DNA of 64,000 bases from Megascapheus bottae (Eukaryota > Chordata > Mammalia > Rodentia > Geomyidae): positions 15,373,501-15,437,500 of the forward strand of contig JANJXV010000013.1 of NCBI GenBank assembly GCA_024803745.1, written 5' to 3'. A program made the translations under genes and the position numbers. Under the pieces are notes generated by a model, which did no database searches, had not been told where the DNA came from, and saw only the letters and a list, made by a program, of their open reading frames with translations. Position 1 is the first letter of the stretch, and every line of letters begins with the position of its first letter. Of this stretch, positions 47,083-59,028 are shown piece after piece.

Positions 47083-47132
47083 CACACACAGACATACATC
47101 CACACACACAGACACACAGGCACACACACCCA
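47083..47132. repeat. Interrupted (CA)n tract
   Basis: Runs of acac broken by ag, at and cc. Confidence 0.85.
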
Positions 47133-48983
47133 CATTTTCCCATACATTTTTTGACCTGGACTGGCCTCCAATTGCAATACTTGATCTGTGACTTCCCAGT
47201 GCTTGTGCAATGAGGCATAATATAATGTGACCTAGCTATTTTTACAAAGATATACTTATTTTACACATTTACAAAGATAACTTTCTCAAAACAATACCAA
47301 TGGAAAATTAAAACTTATATGAAATGTTCAATGTCACATGTCTCCTATGACAAGGTAATTACACTTGTTTAGAGATGTACAAGTGCAAGCTTCAATGAAC
47401 AATGGTGGAAATGTGGACAAATAAATATCCTCATACACCAATGGTGTTTGGAGTATGTATAAAAAATTTAAACAATAGGACAATAGGGTACACACATTTT
47501 TCTGAAAACTTAGCCATAAATGCTAATAATAAATTCTGGGACACACTATTGTAATATAAACTAAAATAGGATATGGTAATAAACGTTAGTACTATTTTTA
47601 ACATTTAGCATTATAAATAGGATCTAAAAGGCTTTATGTTTGATTGCAGATATATAGACAAAAGTAATGCTATATGCATGAAGATAGAATATTATTCATT
47701 CCCAAAGTGAAAAGCTTCTAGAGGAAACAATATGGGTGAGACTATAGACCATTATTATGCTATATAAGATGTGACAGTCGTATTGAAAGAAGAGTGTCTG
47801 AGGTTCTGGACTGAGATTTGTGCAGATAGATCTTACATATGAATCAGTGAACATTACCTATCAAGAAACTAATGTAGAGATATGTGATGAAAACTACTTT
47901 GGAAACATCAACATTTGCGACAGTCAGACAATCCATAATTCTATGAAAAAGAAGTTATAATGACTTCAGAGCTTAATGTGACTTGAATAGAGAATTAAAA
48001 CTAAGGAACATTGAGTGAGCTAGAAAAATGCGAGGTATGAGCTGAGGGTGACTTAGAGCATAACAGTTCAAGCTAGAGCAGGTACATATGCTAATGGAAG
48101 ACAGGAATTCCTCTGTGGAAGATGAGCAAAGATGAATGTTGATGAACCAAAGCCACTGCCATACAGACATTAAGGTACCATCCTATTGTGATAGTACATA
48201 GAATATAAAGGTCTGACTATGCATACAAATGAGATTTTATATTCTTAAGTCAGCAGGACACTTTTTTGAAATAGTTCTAGGCTTAAAAATATCCCACCAT
48301 ATATTCCTCATGAAAACATATAACACAATGTTGTTAAATGTTTACAGGGAGTAAAACTAAGATTTCTATATCTAATATTGGTATAAACGAAGACCAATTT
48401 GAATTTTTCTCTATTAATAATGAATTGCACAATCTAATGTTAAGCTGAATCTAGTTATGTCAGTCATATGAAAAGGGTCGTTCATTTCTGTCTGAAATAC
48501 AATCTCTCAGGTCATTATATCAATTTTGATGAGATTTCTATGGGTATTGACTCATTGGTTCCTCCATTTGATCTAGGACTTTAAGAAAGGTTTTGTGTAA
48601 ATTCAGTCTCCCCAGGAAATGCAGACTTCTAAGGAAGTGCTTGTTGCCTAAACTTGAGAAGAATGCATATGTCTTAGAGATTATTGAATCTGGATATGTA
48701 GAGTTTTACCCCATCTCATTGATAAAAGCACATTTCATTATGTTTAGATATAAATGAAAGCAAAGCAAACCTCCTTGTTGAAATAAAACAATAACAGCAC
48801 GTGTTTCCATTTTCAAAACCATCATCCAGTTCTGTCATAAAAGGCGTGGTGAGGAAGAATACTGAAAAATCATTTGTGCAATTCTCTAGGAAATTGGTAA
48901 CATTGTGGAGCAAATGCTGGAGACAGCTGCTGAATGATATTCTTGGTCAAGAACAACTGTAGGTATCCAAGTGTGACTGAAGC

Positions 48984-49919
48984 ATGGTGTCACATAACAA
49001 CACAGAGTTTCATCCTCACACTTTTCTTCTCCTGGGAATTCCAGGACTACAGCATGTGCATATCTGGATTGGGTTTCCATTCTGTGCTGTGTATTTGACG
49101 GCTCTTCTGGGAAACATCACGATTCTGTTTGTCATCCAGTCTGAACACAGCCTGCACCAGCCCATGTTCTACTTCCTGGCCATCCTTTCATCTATCGACC
49201 TGGGCCTGTCCACATCCACCATCCCCAAAATGCTGGGCATCTTCTGGTGTGACCTGAGAGAAATCCCCTTTGAAGGCTGTCTCACCCAGATGTTCTTCAT
49301 CCACCTGTGTACTGGCATGGAGTCAGCTGTGCTCATGGCCATGGCCTATGACCGCTATGTAGCCATCTGTAACCCTCTGCGCTACACACTGGTGCTGACC
49401 AACAAGGTGGTGGCTGTCATAGCTCTGGTCATCCTCCTGATTCCTTTATTCTTCACCATGCCTTTTATTCCCCTCATCCTAAGATTGCCTTTCTGTGGCC
49501 ATCAGATCATCCCCCACACATACTGTGAGCACATGGGCCTTGCCCGTCTGGCCTGTGCCAGCATCAAGGCCAACATCATCTATGGCCTGTTTGCCATATC
49601 TAACATGATGGCTGATATTTTGGCCATAGTCCTCTCCTATGTCCAGATCCTGCGTGCAGTCTTTCGTCTTCCTTCCAAGGATGCCCGAGTCAAGTCACTC
49701 AGCACCTGTGGCTCTCATGTCTGTGTCATGCTGGCCTTCTACACACCTGCGTTTTTCTCCTTCATGACCCACCGCTTTGGCAGAAATGTTCCTCAGTACA
49801 TCCATATTCTTCTTGCCAACTTTTATGTTGTCATCCCCCCTGCTCTCAACCCTGTTATTTATGGTGTCAGAACCAAGCAGATCAGAGAGAGGGTAGTTAT
49901 GGTGTTTAGAAATAAATGA
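48984..49919 (+). CDS. Olfactory receptor, OR52E-like, copy 2
   Basis: Intact 311-residue class I receptor, nearly identical to copy 1 over residues 1-148 and 214-311. It differs at M118, V149, F156-F157, A196, the TM5 block NMMADIL at 207-213, N279 and M306. All receptor landmarks of copy 1 are present (C99, [10 protein letters not shown], three loop-2 cysteines, [15 protein letters not shown]). The 570 bases before the ATG are also nearly identical to those of copy 1, while DNA further upstream is clearly more diverged. It is predicted to use the promoter and exon 1 at about 43.24-43.37 kb. AATAAA directly precedes the stop codon, as in copy 1. It is expected to detect a somewhat different ligand from copies 1 and 3, given the TM5 changes. 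Confidence 0.95.
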   Translation: MVSHNNTEFHPHTFLLLGIPGLQHVHIWIGFPFCAVYLTALLGNITILFVIQSEHSLHQPMFYFLAILSSIDLGLSTSTIPKMLGIFWCDLREIPFEGCLTQMFFIHLCTGMESAVLMAMAYDRYVAICNPLRYTLVLTNKVVAVIALVILLIPLFFTMPFIPLILRLPFCGHQIIPHTYCEHMGLARLACASIKANIIYGLFAISNMMADILAIVLSYVQILRAVFRLPSKDARVKSLSTCGSHVCVMLAFYTPAFFSFMTHRFGRNVPQYIHILLANFYVVIPPALNPVIYGVRTKQIRERVVMVFRNK

Positions 49920-50637
49920 TGGATTTTGTAAAATAGAATAGATCTATTCTCAGACAACAGTAAGATATCTGGAGGGAGATCTGAGGTATGTTAAAATTAA
50001 ACAAATTTTTATTTATGAGACATAAATGTACAATTCATTAACATACTTGCCATCAAGTAAGATAGGGTTAAATGAGATTTACATGAAAAATCACATGAAG
50101 TTGATAAATTGGCTGGCATATTTATACTAGGAAGCGTTTACAGAAAATATTTCAGGAGTGTATTCAGGATTCCTAAGTTTATGTTGTCATTGAAATCTAC
50201 CATTTGCCATAAAATAAGTACTTCTTAATTGCTAATTCCTTTTTATTGCTAAGGGAAATGCGGCTAAACCATGGTATAGAATAGTATAGATAGAAGAGGT
50301 AGCTGCATAGAAGTGGAGAGGTGAAAAAATCGATAAAAATACAGGTATTTTTTCATTATGATATTATTAACATTGCCAATACATAGATAAATGAACAGAA
50401 ACTTCTTTCAATGTTGCCTTAGCTTAAGAAGTGTAGGATTTTGGAAATAAAGTTTAGAGTGACATGCACTGTGTTTCTTTTTTGTAAAGTTTATTTCAGG
50501 ACAGTGCTACTGTGGCAGTTTCTGAAAGTGAAAATGGACAATGGCATCAATAGAGGAATAATCTCAATTAGCTTATCATACACATTTTCATAAGTAAAGA
50601 ATTGCAACATCAAGGTAGAATAAACAAAGTAATTGTG

Positions 50638-50864
50638 TTTAAAATTTCTTTTTTAAAATTTTTTAAAATATTTTTATTGTAATTAATAAAAGGGTTACAT
50701 GATATTTGCCAGATAGAAGGTACATTAATTCATATACATTGATACCCTTTCACATGTCTTGGTCCCCATTACCCTCCTCCCCATCCCCCATCTTGGTTTT
50801 CCCCCTTCTCTATCCAATTTCAAATAACCAAATACAAATATATCCAATATTTAAAATTTCTTTT
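50638..50864 (-). mobile_element. Short LINE-1 3'-UTR insertion with perfect 15-base target duplication
   Basis: Antisense 3' UTR, 50653-50849 (ttattgtaattaataaaagg, ccagatagaaggtacatta). The repeat tttaaaatttctttt is at 50638-50652 and 50850-50864. Absent from unit A. Confidence 0.9.
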
Positions 50865-51199
50865 ACAGTATTTAAAGCAAATTATTTGATGAACCTTTAA
50901 ATGTATAAGTAAATATGTCAAAAATAAATAGAAGTCACCCCTGCGGATATATTTTTCCATACATCAGTAATGAAATAAATGTAATGTGAGTAACATATAC
51001 TAATAGTAATAGCATATAATTAGAGCTGTCATTTCTTTTGTGTGAACTGTGAAACAGACAAATAATAAACACATTGAATCAGTAACTTCTACAAATTAAA
51101 GGACAAGCCACATGTGATTGTGACACTTCTAGTACAAAGAGGGAGCACCCAGGGATATATGGTCTCTGTGACATCAGGTACAATCCTGAGTGAATCGTT

Positions 51200-51261
51200 T
51201 GTGTCCAGAACTCAGCCTCTTGAGTAGCTAGGATTGCAGGCATGAGCCACCACACCCAGCT
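51200..51261 (-). repeat. B1/7SL-like SINE fragment
   Basis: The segment ttgagtagctaggattgcag and atgagccaccacacccagc is the antisense 5' part of the B1-like monomer, without the rest. Confidence 0.75.
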
Positions 51262-51789
51262 TAAAACCCAAACAATTTTTGACACAACATTTTGTGGTAA
51301 TTTGTGAACATTTGAAAAATTATGTAGATTTCAGGGGATTATAGGATGGAATCCAAAATATGACAAGAAGGATCTCAATACACTGTGAATATAGCAAATG
51401 AATCTTTGCTAAAAATGTATTAAAGTTAAGGAAAATGTGGTAACTAAAGAATATCTGGAAATGTTTTTGAATTCTAGTAGAATAAATATTTCTCAGTGAT
51501 TTAGAGGATAACGATTTTATCAACTGTGTTACAACACAACTAGAACTACTATGTAAGAAAATAGAGATGGCAGAGGGGAACCAAATTTCTCACAGGGATT
51601 TTGATGCTATAATAAATAGGGATATGCTATAATTCAAATATTAATGTATTTAGTGAAAGAATTCATTGTTTCCACTTAAATGATGAATATGTTAAAGAAA
51701 CATGATAGACATATTATACATAGATGATATATAGACAGATATGGGTATTTGTGTGTACATAAATTAGTATAAACAATTTTTGCTTTCTC
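51262..51789. other. AT-rich intergenic stretch between units B and C
   Basis: No gene or repeat recognised. Confidence 0.4.
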
Positions 51790-51959
51790 ACCCAGGAGGG
51801 TCTGAAAGTGTGAAGCATGGGATCAGGCAGTAAGCACACTTCCCACACTGAGAACTTTGTTTTTAATGTCATTGTTTAATAAAAAGAAGTGGTCCTTAGA
51901 AACTATTGCTTGTTAGATTTTGGTTGTAGAAATGAAAAATCAAGGTAAAGCTTTATTTT

Positions 51960-52095
51960 CATTTTATTTTTTATTATCAAGGTTTATTATAGAGGGGTTA
52001 CAGTTATATTCACCAGATAGTAGGTGCATTATTTCTCAGACATTGATACCCCTTCCTATGTTTCTGCCCTCATTTCCCTCCTTCCACCCTGGAAC
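51960..52095 (-). mobile_element. LINE-1 3'-UTR fragment
   Basis: Antisense: tatagaggggttacagttat, accagatagtaggtgcatta, ttgataccccttcc. Confidence 0.8.
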
Positions 52096-52479
52096 CTCTT
52101 ATATTAACAGAAAGTAAGGAATTAACCCCAAACACCCCTAAAGTTTAGAATATATTGTCCTAGAGGTATTTTTAATAGACACAGGTTAAACGAATAGATT
52201 TTTCCAAGGCTAAGCTGGACCCTTTGACAATACAAAATATTATTAATTTATATCCAGAAGGATAAAACCTTATGCTTGTGTCCATATTGATATAAAGAAA
52301 TAAATTGAGAAATCCAAAACAACAGAGGTCTTGAAGCTAGCACATGGGAAAATATCCTTTTCTGTTTAAAGATAAGCCACTGCATCACTAGTTATCTCAA
52401 GCCTGGGCCCTACACCAAGTATTGGACTTTTAACAATGACATTATTCTCCATATTTATGGAATATCTATTTCTGTGCTT

Positions 52480-52632
52480 TGCAGAGTCTTTGTTGCCCTG
52501 TGAGGAATATTTCAGTACATTCCATCTTAAGAGCAGATATTAATAGTGTAAATCTTATGCTTCAGTAAGACAGAGTGAAAATAAAAATAATTGGGGCTGG
52601 CGAAATAGCATACCTAGATAGTTTTGCTGTAA
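52480..52632 (+). promoter_or_regulatory. Decayed duplicate OR promoter module, unit C (first copy)
   Basis: Aligned with the other modules but eroded: ttgccctgtgagg in place of the O/E palindrome, attaatagtgtaaatct in place of the homeodomain/TATA pair, and tttgctgtaactc where the others have tttgctggtaagt, so the donor is weakened. Probably non-functional. Confidence 0.55.
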
Positions 52633-53686
52633 CTCTTGTTTGTGGACTTGAAATGTGTCACTTAGGAACACATCAATGTGGTCATTTCATTTCACTAAAG
52701 ATGTATTTTTTTTAAAAAAGCTAACTGGACAATGGGAGGTATCACCAAGGTAAGAGGAGAGTAAGGTAAGAGTTTATCCAGATTTAGGAGTATATTTTGA
52801 TAAAGACATTAATAAATCATTTCACCAAATATTTGGAAACATGTTAGATAATGTCTACGTAATTATCTTTATAGCTTTCTGTTTTGATGTCTCTATGTCT
52901 TTCTAAATCACTTTATTTTTTAACATCAATAAAGCATTTAAACTGTACAAACAGACTATTCATAAGCAAAATGATACAGTGTACAATGATACATTGGGCA
53001 CAAAATTATAAACCATTTGTTTTCTTAACAGTTTTTATATTTTAAGTTTATATATGAACATATCCTGATTTGCCATTTTGGGGGGAGAGGGGAAAATTTA
53101 TTTCTCATTAGCTCCATTTGTTTAATGTATGCTCCATTATTTATATGCAAGACCCAAGTGATTGGAAGTGTAGTTATCAGGTATTTTAATAAACTGGACA
53201 GCCCTACTTGTTTCTGCAGAACAAGGCATCCTCACAGAGGAGCAACAAGGAGAAAACGGGAAACAACTAAGCACAATGCTTACAGAAAATCAGTAAACCA
53301 GCATTACTCCACTGTTACTCAGCAGTGCCTTTTAAGTAGCTCCAAGTAGACCACTTTATTATTTTGTGATTCAGTTTTTGTGTGATGTAAATTCTTAATA
53401 AATATCTTTGTTTTAATAACAGGTTAAAAGATTTACTGGGAATTCTGTATCATACTAATGTATATATATAATATGTAATGATTTGTAACTGGGACTTATG
53501 AAAGTAAATCTAAAACAAGAGAGCTCTCTAAGACAATGCATGGGAGAAGAGCTTCTGCACAGGTCAGTACAGCATTACTCATCCTAAACTAGGAAATCTA
53601 CACTAAAATTGTGAAATTTACTGTTATTACCCATGACATAATTTATATTTATGAAACATTTATCTCAGTGCCTCTGAGAGTCTCTG

Positions 53687-53834
53687 TTCCCCAGGGAAAA
53701 ATCTATTTTGGTACAATTCATTTTAAGAGCAAACAATTAACAGTATAAATCTTGGACTTACAGTCAAAGCAAGTGAAAATGGAAATATCTGGGCTGGGGT
53801 AAACTATCACAACTAGACAGCTTTGCTGGTAAGT
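53687..53834 (+). promoter_or_regulatory. Predicted OR promoter and non-coding exon 1, unit C (second copy)
   Basis: A perfect O/E palindrome ttccccagggaa (53687-53698), the homeodomain-type caattaac near 53734, tataaat (53744-53750), exon ending at 53828, donor gtaagt (53829-53834). The presumed intron to copy 3 is about 4.2 kb. The most complete module of the set. Confidence 0.7.
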
Positions 53835-54089
53835 TTGGTTTGGAGACTTGAAAGTTGTCACTGTTGAACCACTTGATTGTGATAATTTATTTGAGATTTA
53901 AGTGGAAGAGATTAAAAGAACAGAGGAGTAAAAGGAAAGCTTAAGGAACCTGGGAAGCCTTCTTGGATAATAGCATGACAAATCACAACTTACCCCAGCT
54001 TCAGTGCATCCTCTGAAAAAAAATACAGTAATGATATAATTAAATATTTGCAAAAGTGGCAGATATGTGTATATGTAATTATCTTTCTA

Positions 54090-54240
54090 GCTCTCTCTCT
54101 GTCTCTCTGTCTCTCTGTCTCCTCTCTGTCTCTCCATCTCTGTCTGTCTGTCTATCTGTCTGTCTCTCTCTCTGTCTGTCTCTCTGTCTCTCTCTCTGTC
54201 TCTGTCTCTGTCTCTCTGTCTCTCTCTCTCTGTCTCTTTG
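54090..54240. repeat. (CTCTGT)n / (CTGT)n low-complexity tract
   Basis: About 150 bases of tctctctgtc-type units. Open frames on both strands here are artefacts of the repeat. Confidence 0.95.
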
Positions 54241-54565
54241 TCCTGGTGCTTGAGTTCAGGGCCCAGGAACCGTTCCTGACCTTTTTTACACAAGACTAGT
54301 TCTCTACCACTTGAACAACAGTTCCACGTCCAGCTTTTCTGAGTAGTTTATTGAAGATAAGAATCTCAGTCTCAGCATGCTGAGAACTGAGGATTGTGGT
54401 TCAAAGCCAGTCAGGGATTGAAAATCTGTGAGGCTTTTTTCTCTAATAAACTACAAAAAACTTGGAAATAAAGCTGTGACTAAGGTAGTAGTATTCTAGC
54501 TTGAGAAAAAAAATGCTCAGAGACAGTGATCAGGTCCTGATCACTTAGAGTTCAACCTCTAAGAT
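54241..54565. repeat. Two B1-like/Geo SINE pieces in head-to-head orientation
   Basis: 54241 to about 54375 is antisense (gtgcttgagttcagggccca ... attgaagataagaatctcag). From about 54376 it turns sense (catgctgagaactgaggatt ... ctctaataaactac ... gatcaggtcctgatca). The sense tail runs into the CA tract. Confidence 0.65.

Positions 54566-54628
<63 letters not shown>
54566..54628. repeat. (CA)n microsatellite
   Basis: Begins with cacgcgcgc, then a pure CA run; probably grew from the preceding SINE tail. Confidence 0.95.
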
Positions 54629-54630
<2 letters not shown>

Positions 54631-54665
54631 AATGTATTGTTGTTTTCAATTTTTTTTTCATTTCC

Positions 54666-54850
54666 TGGGCTGGGAGTTTGGCCTAGTGGTAAGAGTACTT
54701 GCTTTACATGCACAAAAACCTGGGTTTGCTTCCTCAGTACCAAATAAATAGAAACAGCCAGAAATGGTGCTGTCGCTCAAGTGGTAGAGTGAGAAAGTCC
54801 AAGGACAATGCTCAGGCCCTGAGTTCAAGCCCAAGGCCTGGCATAAAAAA
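54666..54850 (+). repeat. IDL-Geo-type dimeric SINE
   Basis: Sense copy with a small deletion in the right half (tggtagagtgagaaagtcc lacks the ctctagccttg segment). Confidence 0.85.
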
Positions 54851-55550
54851 TTTCTACAATGCTATATAACATTTGAAACCATCCCCTTTAACTACTTCAG
54901 TCCAGCATCTACATATTACCCTATCTTCAACATCTTCTTCCACTCCTTGTGATTCTGGGTCTCTGTTAATCACTATTTCTATTAGAATCTTTAATTTTAT
55001 CACCTTGAAAGAAATAGTTTCACTGGAGTCAAGATTTTCCTGGGTCCAGAGCACTAATTCCCTTCATTATCAGATGTCACATCTCCAGACGATTCTGGAA
55101 ACTAAGTTTATAGGCAAAGGAATTTAATTATTACCTTTAAGTGTACACTGTCACCACTATTCATTTGTCTTTTATGCAAATTTACTATTTCCCTTTTTGT
55201 CCTAAGCCATCAGAAGCTATCCACCAGAAAACTCTTATGATTGCTTAACTTAAATTCACATGCAGTGAATTGGATCAACATTAGACTATAAACTCTCCAG
55301 ATCACCTGAGGATGATGTTCACACAGAACTACGAATTCATGGAATTCATCAGGTTTAAAATGAGAGAATAATTAGGATTCCAAAATCTAATGTAGTAGAT
55401 GTTCCAACAAGAGAGAACATCTTGTTCATTTCAATTATATTTGTTTTTCTCACTTTTTGTTTCCCAGTGAAAGAATACCTTGACACATAAAAATCTCTAG
55501 GACACTGGTGTCACAGTGTGCTGTATTATTGTTGTCAGGTGTACCACAAA

Positions 55551-55806
55551 ATCTACTTTTTTTTGTTGGTCATGGGACTTGAACTCTGGGCCTGGACACT
55601 GTCGCTGAGCTCTTCAGCTCAAGGCTACTGCCCTACCCCTTGAGTCACAGCGCCATTTCCCATTTTCTAGTGGTTAATTGGAAATAAGAGTCTCATGGAC
55701 TTTACTGCCAGGGCTGGCTTTGAATCTTGATCTTCAGATCTCAGCCTTCTGAATAGCTAGGATTATCGGCATGAGCCACCACGCCTGGCAGGTCGATCTA
55801 CTTTTT
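55551..55806 (-). repeat. B1-like/Geo dimeric SINE with target-site duplication
   Basis: Antisense: T run, gcctggacactgtcgctgag, cttctgaatagctaggatta. The direct repeat atctactttt is at 55551-55560 and again at 55796-55805. Confidence 0.85.
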
Positions 55807-56225
55807 ATGAACATGGGGTTTGAACACAGTGAAGCAAATATTTCCCACAGATAATGATTGCCAGGGGCAGGATAAGAATACTCACAAGTCCTGAGAGCAT
55901 CATAGTACTGGGTGAAATCAGTGCCAAAATTTTGTTTTAGAGGTCGACAGAAGGACAAGAACATAAATCACCAGAATTAGGAGATACTGAAATATATTTT
56001 GATTCCTTCAAGACAGATTTGTATTATTTCACCTGCTGGAATTATTCATTGCTGTGGTACATTATAGTTTCAAAATCACATTGGTAGATGAATGAGATAC
56101 CTTATGTTTGGGTGATCTGGGAAAAAGCTCTTAATACTTTCTTTCTCTGCTTTCTTCCATCATCTGGATCTTCCTAGTCCTGAACTCATGTAAGTTCCTT
56201 TGTGTGTGTGTGTGGGGGGGGTGTT

Positions 56226-56345
56226 CTGTCCTGGGGCTTGAACTCGGGACCTGATCACTGTCCCTGAGCATCTATTTTCTCAAGCTAGAGTGCTACTCCT
56301 TTAGGCAAGTTTTTGGTAGTTCATTAGAGAAAAAGTATTAGTACT
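56226..56345 (-). repeat. Partial Geo-type SINE
   Basis: The text gtcctggggcttgaactcgg and ctgtccctgagcatctattt, preceded by a GT/G-rich run; the left half is missing or unrecognisable. Confidence 0.65.
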
Positions 56346-56517
56346 ATGGGATCTTATGGAAGAGAAATTATATATATGTTGACCAACACAGTTCTGTATG
56401 TAATACATTCTTGTTATGATTTACAAATGACTCCAAATATTATTTTGTCACAATTTTTATACAACACCAGACTAAACTCCCCAGATCAGACACTGCTTGG
56501 TAGTTGATATTGTTGTT

Positions 56518-56708
56518 ATTTTTGGGGCTTCAACTCTGGGTCTGGGCACTGTTGAGACACAATACCACTTCTGGCTTTTTTTCTGATTAGTTTTTTTGGA
56601 TATAAAAGTTTCATGGACTTTCCTGCTCTGGTTGGGTTGGAACTGTGATCCTCAGATCTCAGCCTGCTTAGTAGCTAAGATTGCAGATGTCAGCCACTTG
56701 CACCTGGA
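56518..56708 (-). repeat. B1-like/Geo dimeric SINE (diverged)
   Basis: Antisense: ggggcttcaactctgggtct, then cagcctgcttagtagctaag; shortened in the right half. Confidence 0.75.
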
Positions 56709-57365
56709 TAAACACGATATTCAGAGTGTCATTGACATCTACTATTCTGTTAAAATATCTCAAAAATGTCTGTAACTGATAGACAGCTAATACAACTAAA
56801 AGAGAGACAAAATGATTATTTTTAATTGAATACAATATATAGATACCTTTTATTTAACAAATGATAATGTTATTTTCAAAATTACTAAACATGGAACTTT
56901 GTTTTTCAATGTTTATCCCTGTTTACTTACAGTTTTCTTGTTGGTGGAACATACTTGTTGATTTCGACTCATTTTATTCCTCTCATTGATGGACATTGTA
57001 AAAATTGTGCGTGGAGAAAATCCAAAAGAATAAGCTGTAGATGTTTCAATGCTTTACCCTGAGAATGCGTATTTTGGAGAAAAACAGGAAAATAATCCTA
57101 GAAAATCTTTGTGTGATAGTCAAACAGAAATGACTGACTATGCATATATGCTAGATTTTGCTTTAATCAGCAGGACACTTTTAGGATATAGTTATTTTCA
57201 TAGGCATGAAAATCTTCTACCATACCTATCATATGAAAACTCCATGTAAGTCAATTAAGTTCTGAATATGATGGCATGAACGTAGGCAAGGATATTTATT
57301 TCCATTATTGTTCGTAATCAAACTCATACTTTTTAAAACTGCATATTTGAACAAGGATCTGTGAA

Positions 57366-57556
57366 CCTGGGTGTGGCCTAGTGGTAGAGTGCTTGTCTAG
57401 CATACATGAAGCTCCGGGTTTGATTCCTCAATACCACATACACAGAAAAAGGCAGAAGTATTGCTGAGCTTAAGTGGTAGAGCGCTAGCTTTGACAAAGC
57501 TCAAAGACAGTGCTCAGACCCCAAGTTCAAGCCCCAGAACTGGCCAAAAAGTAAAA
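57366..57556 (+). repeat. IDL-Geo-type dimeric SINE
   Basis: Sense copy: gtgtggcctagtggtagagt, gctccgggtttgattcctca, then the Geo half and an A-rich tail. No matching copy in unit A or B. Confidence 0.85.
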
Positions 57557-58092
57557 ATAAAGACAAAAGCAACGATTTGAAAAAATGACAAAAGACAGTT
57601 ACGTGATTCACATCAATGACAATGCAATTGCTGAATGAAATACAGTCTCTCTATAGGCAATCCTGTCATTTCTGATAAAAGATGTATGAGTTTTGATTTA
57701 GCGGCTTCCTCCAATTTGCTTGGGATTTTTAAAGTGAATTTCTGCAGATTCAGCAGAGGTGTACAGTTCAGAACAGTTCTTGCTTAAGATTAAAATAAAA
57801 ATATATATGTTAAAATTTCAGCATTCATGTATTTATATAGCTTTTCAAGTAATATCAAAATCAGACTGGAAAATTATACTTTCAAAAAGAGTAAAAATAA
57901 TATAGGAAGTAGGTTTAGATTGTTGAAACCAAAAGGGAATATATATTTCTTCAGAGGAGGCACAGAGTTAAGTCACAATGGAATTGGGAAGTAAGAAAGT
58001 TAAAGCACATTTTTATGTTAACACACTAGGAAATCGCTAACATTGGATAGAAAAGGTGGATGACATGCGTGGCCATGGCAGTCTACAGAAGC

Positions 58093-59028
58093 ATGGTGTC
58101 GCATAACATCACAGAGTTTCATCCTCACACTTTTCTTCTCCTGGGAATTCCAGGACTACAGCATGTGCATATCTGGATTGGGTTTCCATTCTGTGCTGTG
58201 TATTTGACGGCTCTTCTGGGAAACATCACGATTCTGTTTGTCATCCAGTCTGAACACAGCCTGCACCAGCCCATGTTCTACTTCCTGGCCATCCTTTCAT
58301 CTATCGACCTGGGCCTGTCCACATCCACCATCCCCAAAATGCTGGGCATCTTCTGGTGTGACCTGAGAGAAATCCCCTTTGAAGGCTGTCTCACCCAGAT
58401 GTTCTTCATCCACCTGTGTACTGGCTTGGAGTCGGCTGTGCTCGTGGCCATGGCCTATGACCGCTATGTGGCCATCTGTAATCCTCTGCGCTACACACTG
58501 GTGCTGACCAACAAGGTGGTGGCTGTCATAGCTCTGGTCATCCTCCTGATTCCTTTATCCTTCGCCATACCATTTGTTCCCCTAATCCTTAGACTGCCTT
58601 TCTGTGGCCATCAGATCATCCCCCACACATACTGTGAGCACATGGGCCTTGCCCGTCTGGCCTGTGCCAGCATCAAGATCAACATCATCTATGGCCTATG
58701 TGCCATCTCTACCCTGATGTTAGACATCATAGCCATAGTCCTCTCCTATGTCCAGATCCTGCGTGCAGTCTTTCGTCTTCCTTCCAAGGATGCCCGAGTC
58801 AAGTCGCTCAGCACCTGTGGCTCTCATGTCTGTGTCATGCTGGCCTTCTACACACCTGCGTTTTTCTCCTTCATGACCCACCGCTTTGGCAGAAATGTTC
58901 CTCAGTACATCCATATTCTTCTTGCCAACTTTTATGTTGTCATCCCCCCTGCTCTCAACCCTGTTATTTATGGTGTAAGAACCAAGCAGATCAGGGAGAG
59001 GGTAGTTATGATTTTTAGAAATAAATGA
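58093..59028 (+). CDS. Olfactory receptor, OR52E-like, copy 3
   Basis: Intact 311-residue class I receptor starting at [11 protein letters not shown], aligned with copies 1 and 2. The frame stays open upstream to an ATG at 58060 (11 extra codons), but those codons are not in the other copies and the 58093 ATG keeps the strong context aagcATGG. Sequon NIT at 5-7; C99; [10 protein letters not shown]; loop-2 cysteines 171, 181 and 191; [15 protein letters not shown]. It differs at I6, L112, V118, V149, F157-A158-I159, V162, I196, C203, the TM5 block TLMLDII (207-213), N279 and I307. Coding identity to copies 1 and 2 is much higher than that of the flanking DNA on either side. The predicted promoter is at 53.69-53.83 kb. 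Confidence 0.94.
   Translation: MVSHNITEFHPHTFLLLGIPGLQHVHIWIGFPFCAVYLTALLGNITILFVIQSEHSLHQPMFYFLAILSSIDLGLSTSTIPKMLGIFWCDLREIPFEGCLTQMFFIHLCTGLESAVLVAMAYDRYVAICNPLRYTLVLTNKVVAVIALVILLIPLSFAIPFVPLILRLPFCGHQIIPHTYCEHMGLARLACASIKINIIYGLCAISTLMLDIIAIVLSYVQILRAVFRLPSKDARVKSLSTCGSHVCVMLAFYTPAFFSFMTHRFGRNVPQYIHILLANFYVVIPPALNPVIYGVRTKQIRERVVMIFRNK

Larger units (their letters stand above)
42510..51120 (+). repeat. Segmental duplication unit B (OR52E-like array)
   Basis: Collinear with unit A from about 42520 (ttttagatgatgaaataaa) to about 51110 (gaacctttaaatgtataagt and beyond). Longer than A mainly through L1 and SINE insertions in the presumed intron (43.7-46.9 kb) and a small L1 at 50.65 kb. 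Confidence 0.8.

Noticed and set aside
54048..54299. Overlapping open frames on both strands in a Ser/Leu/Val- or Arg/Glu/Asp-rich region
   Set aside because: Produced by the CTCTGT-type low-complexity tract, which has no stops in several frames.
58060..58092. Eleven-codon amino-terminal extension of OR52E-like copy 3
   Set aside because: Not present in the other two copies, and the downstream ATG matches the conserved receptor start.
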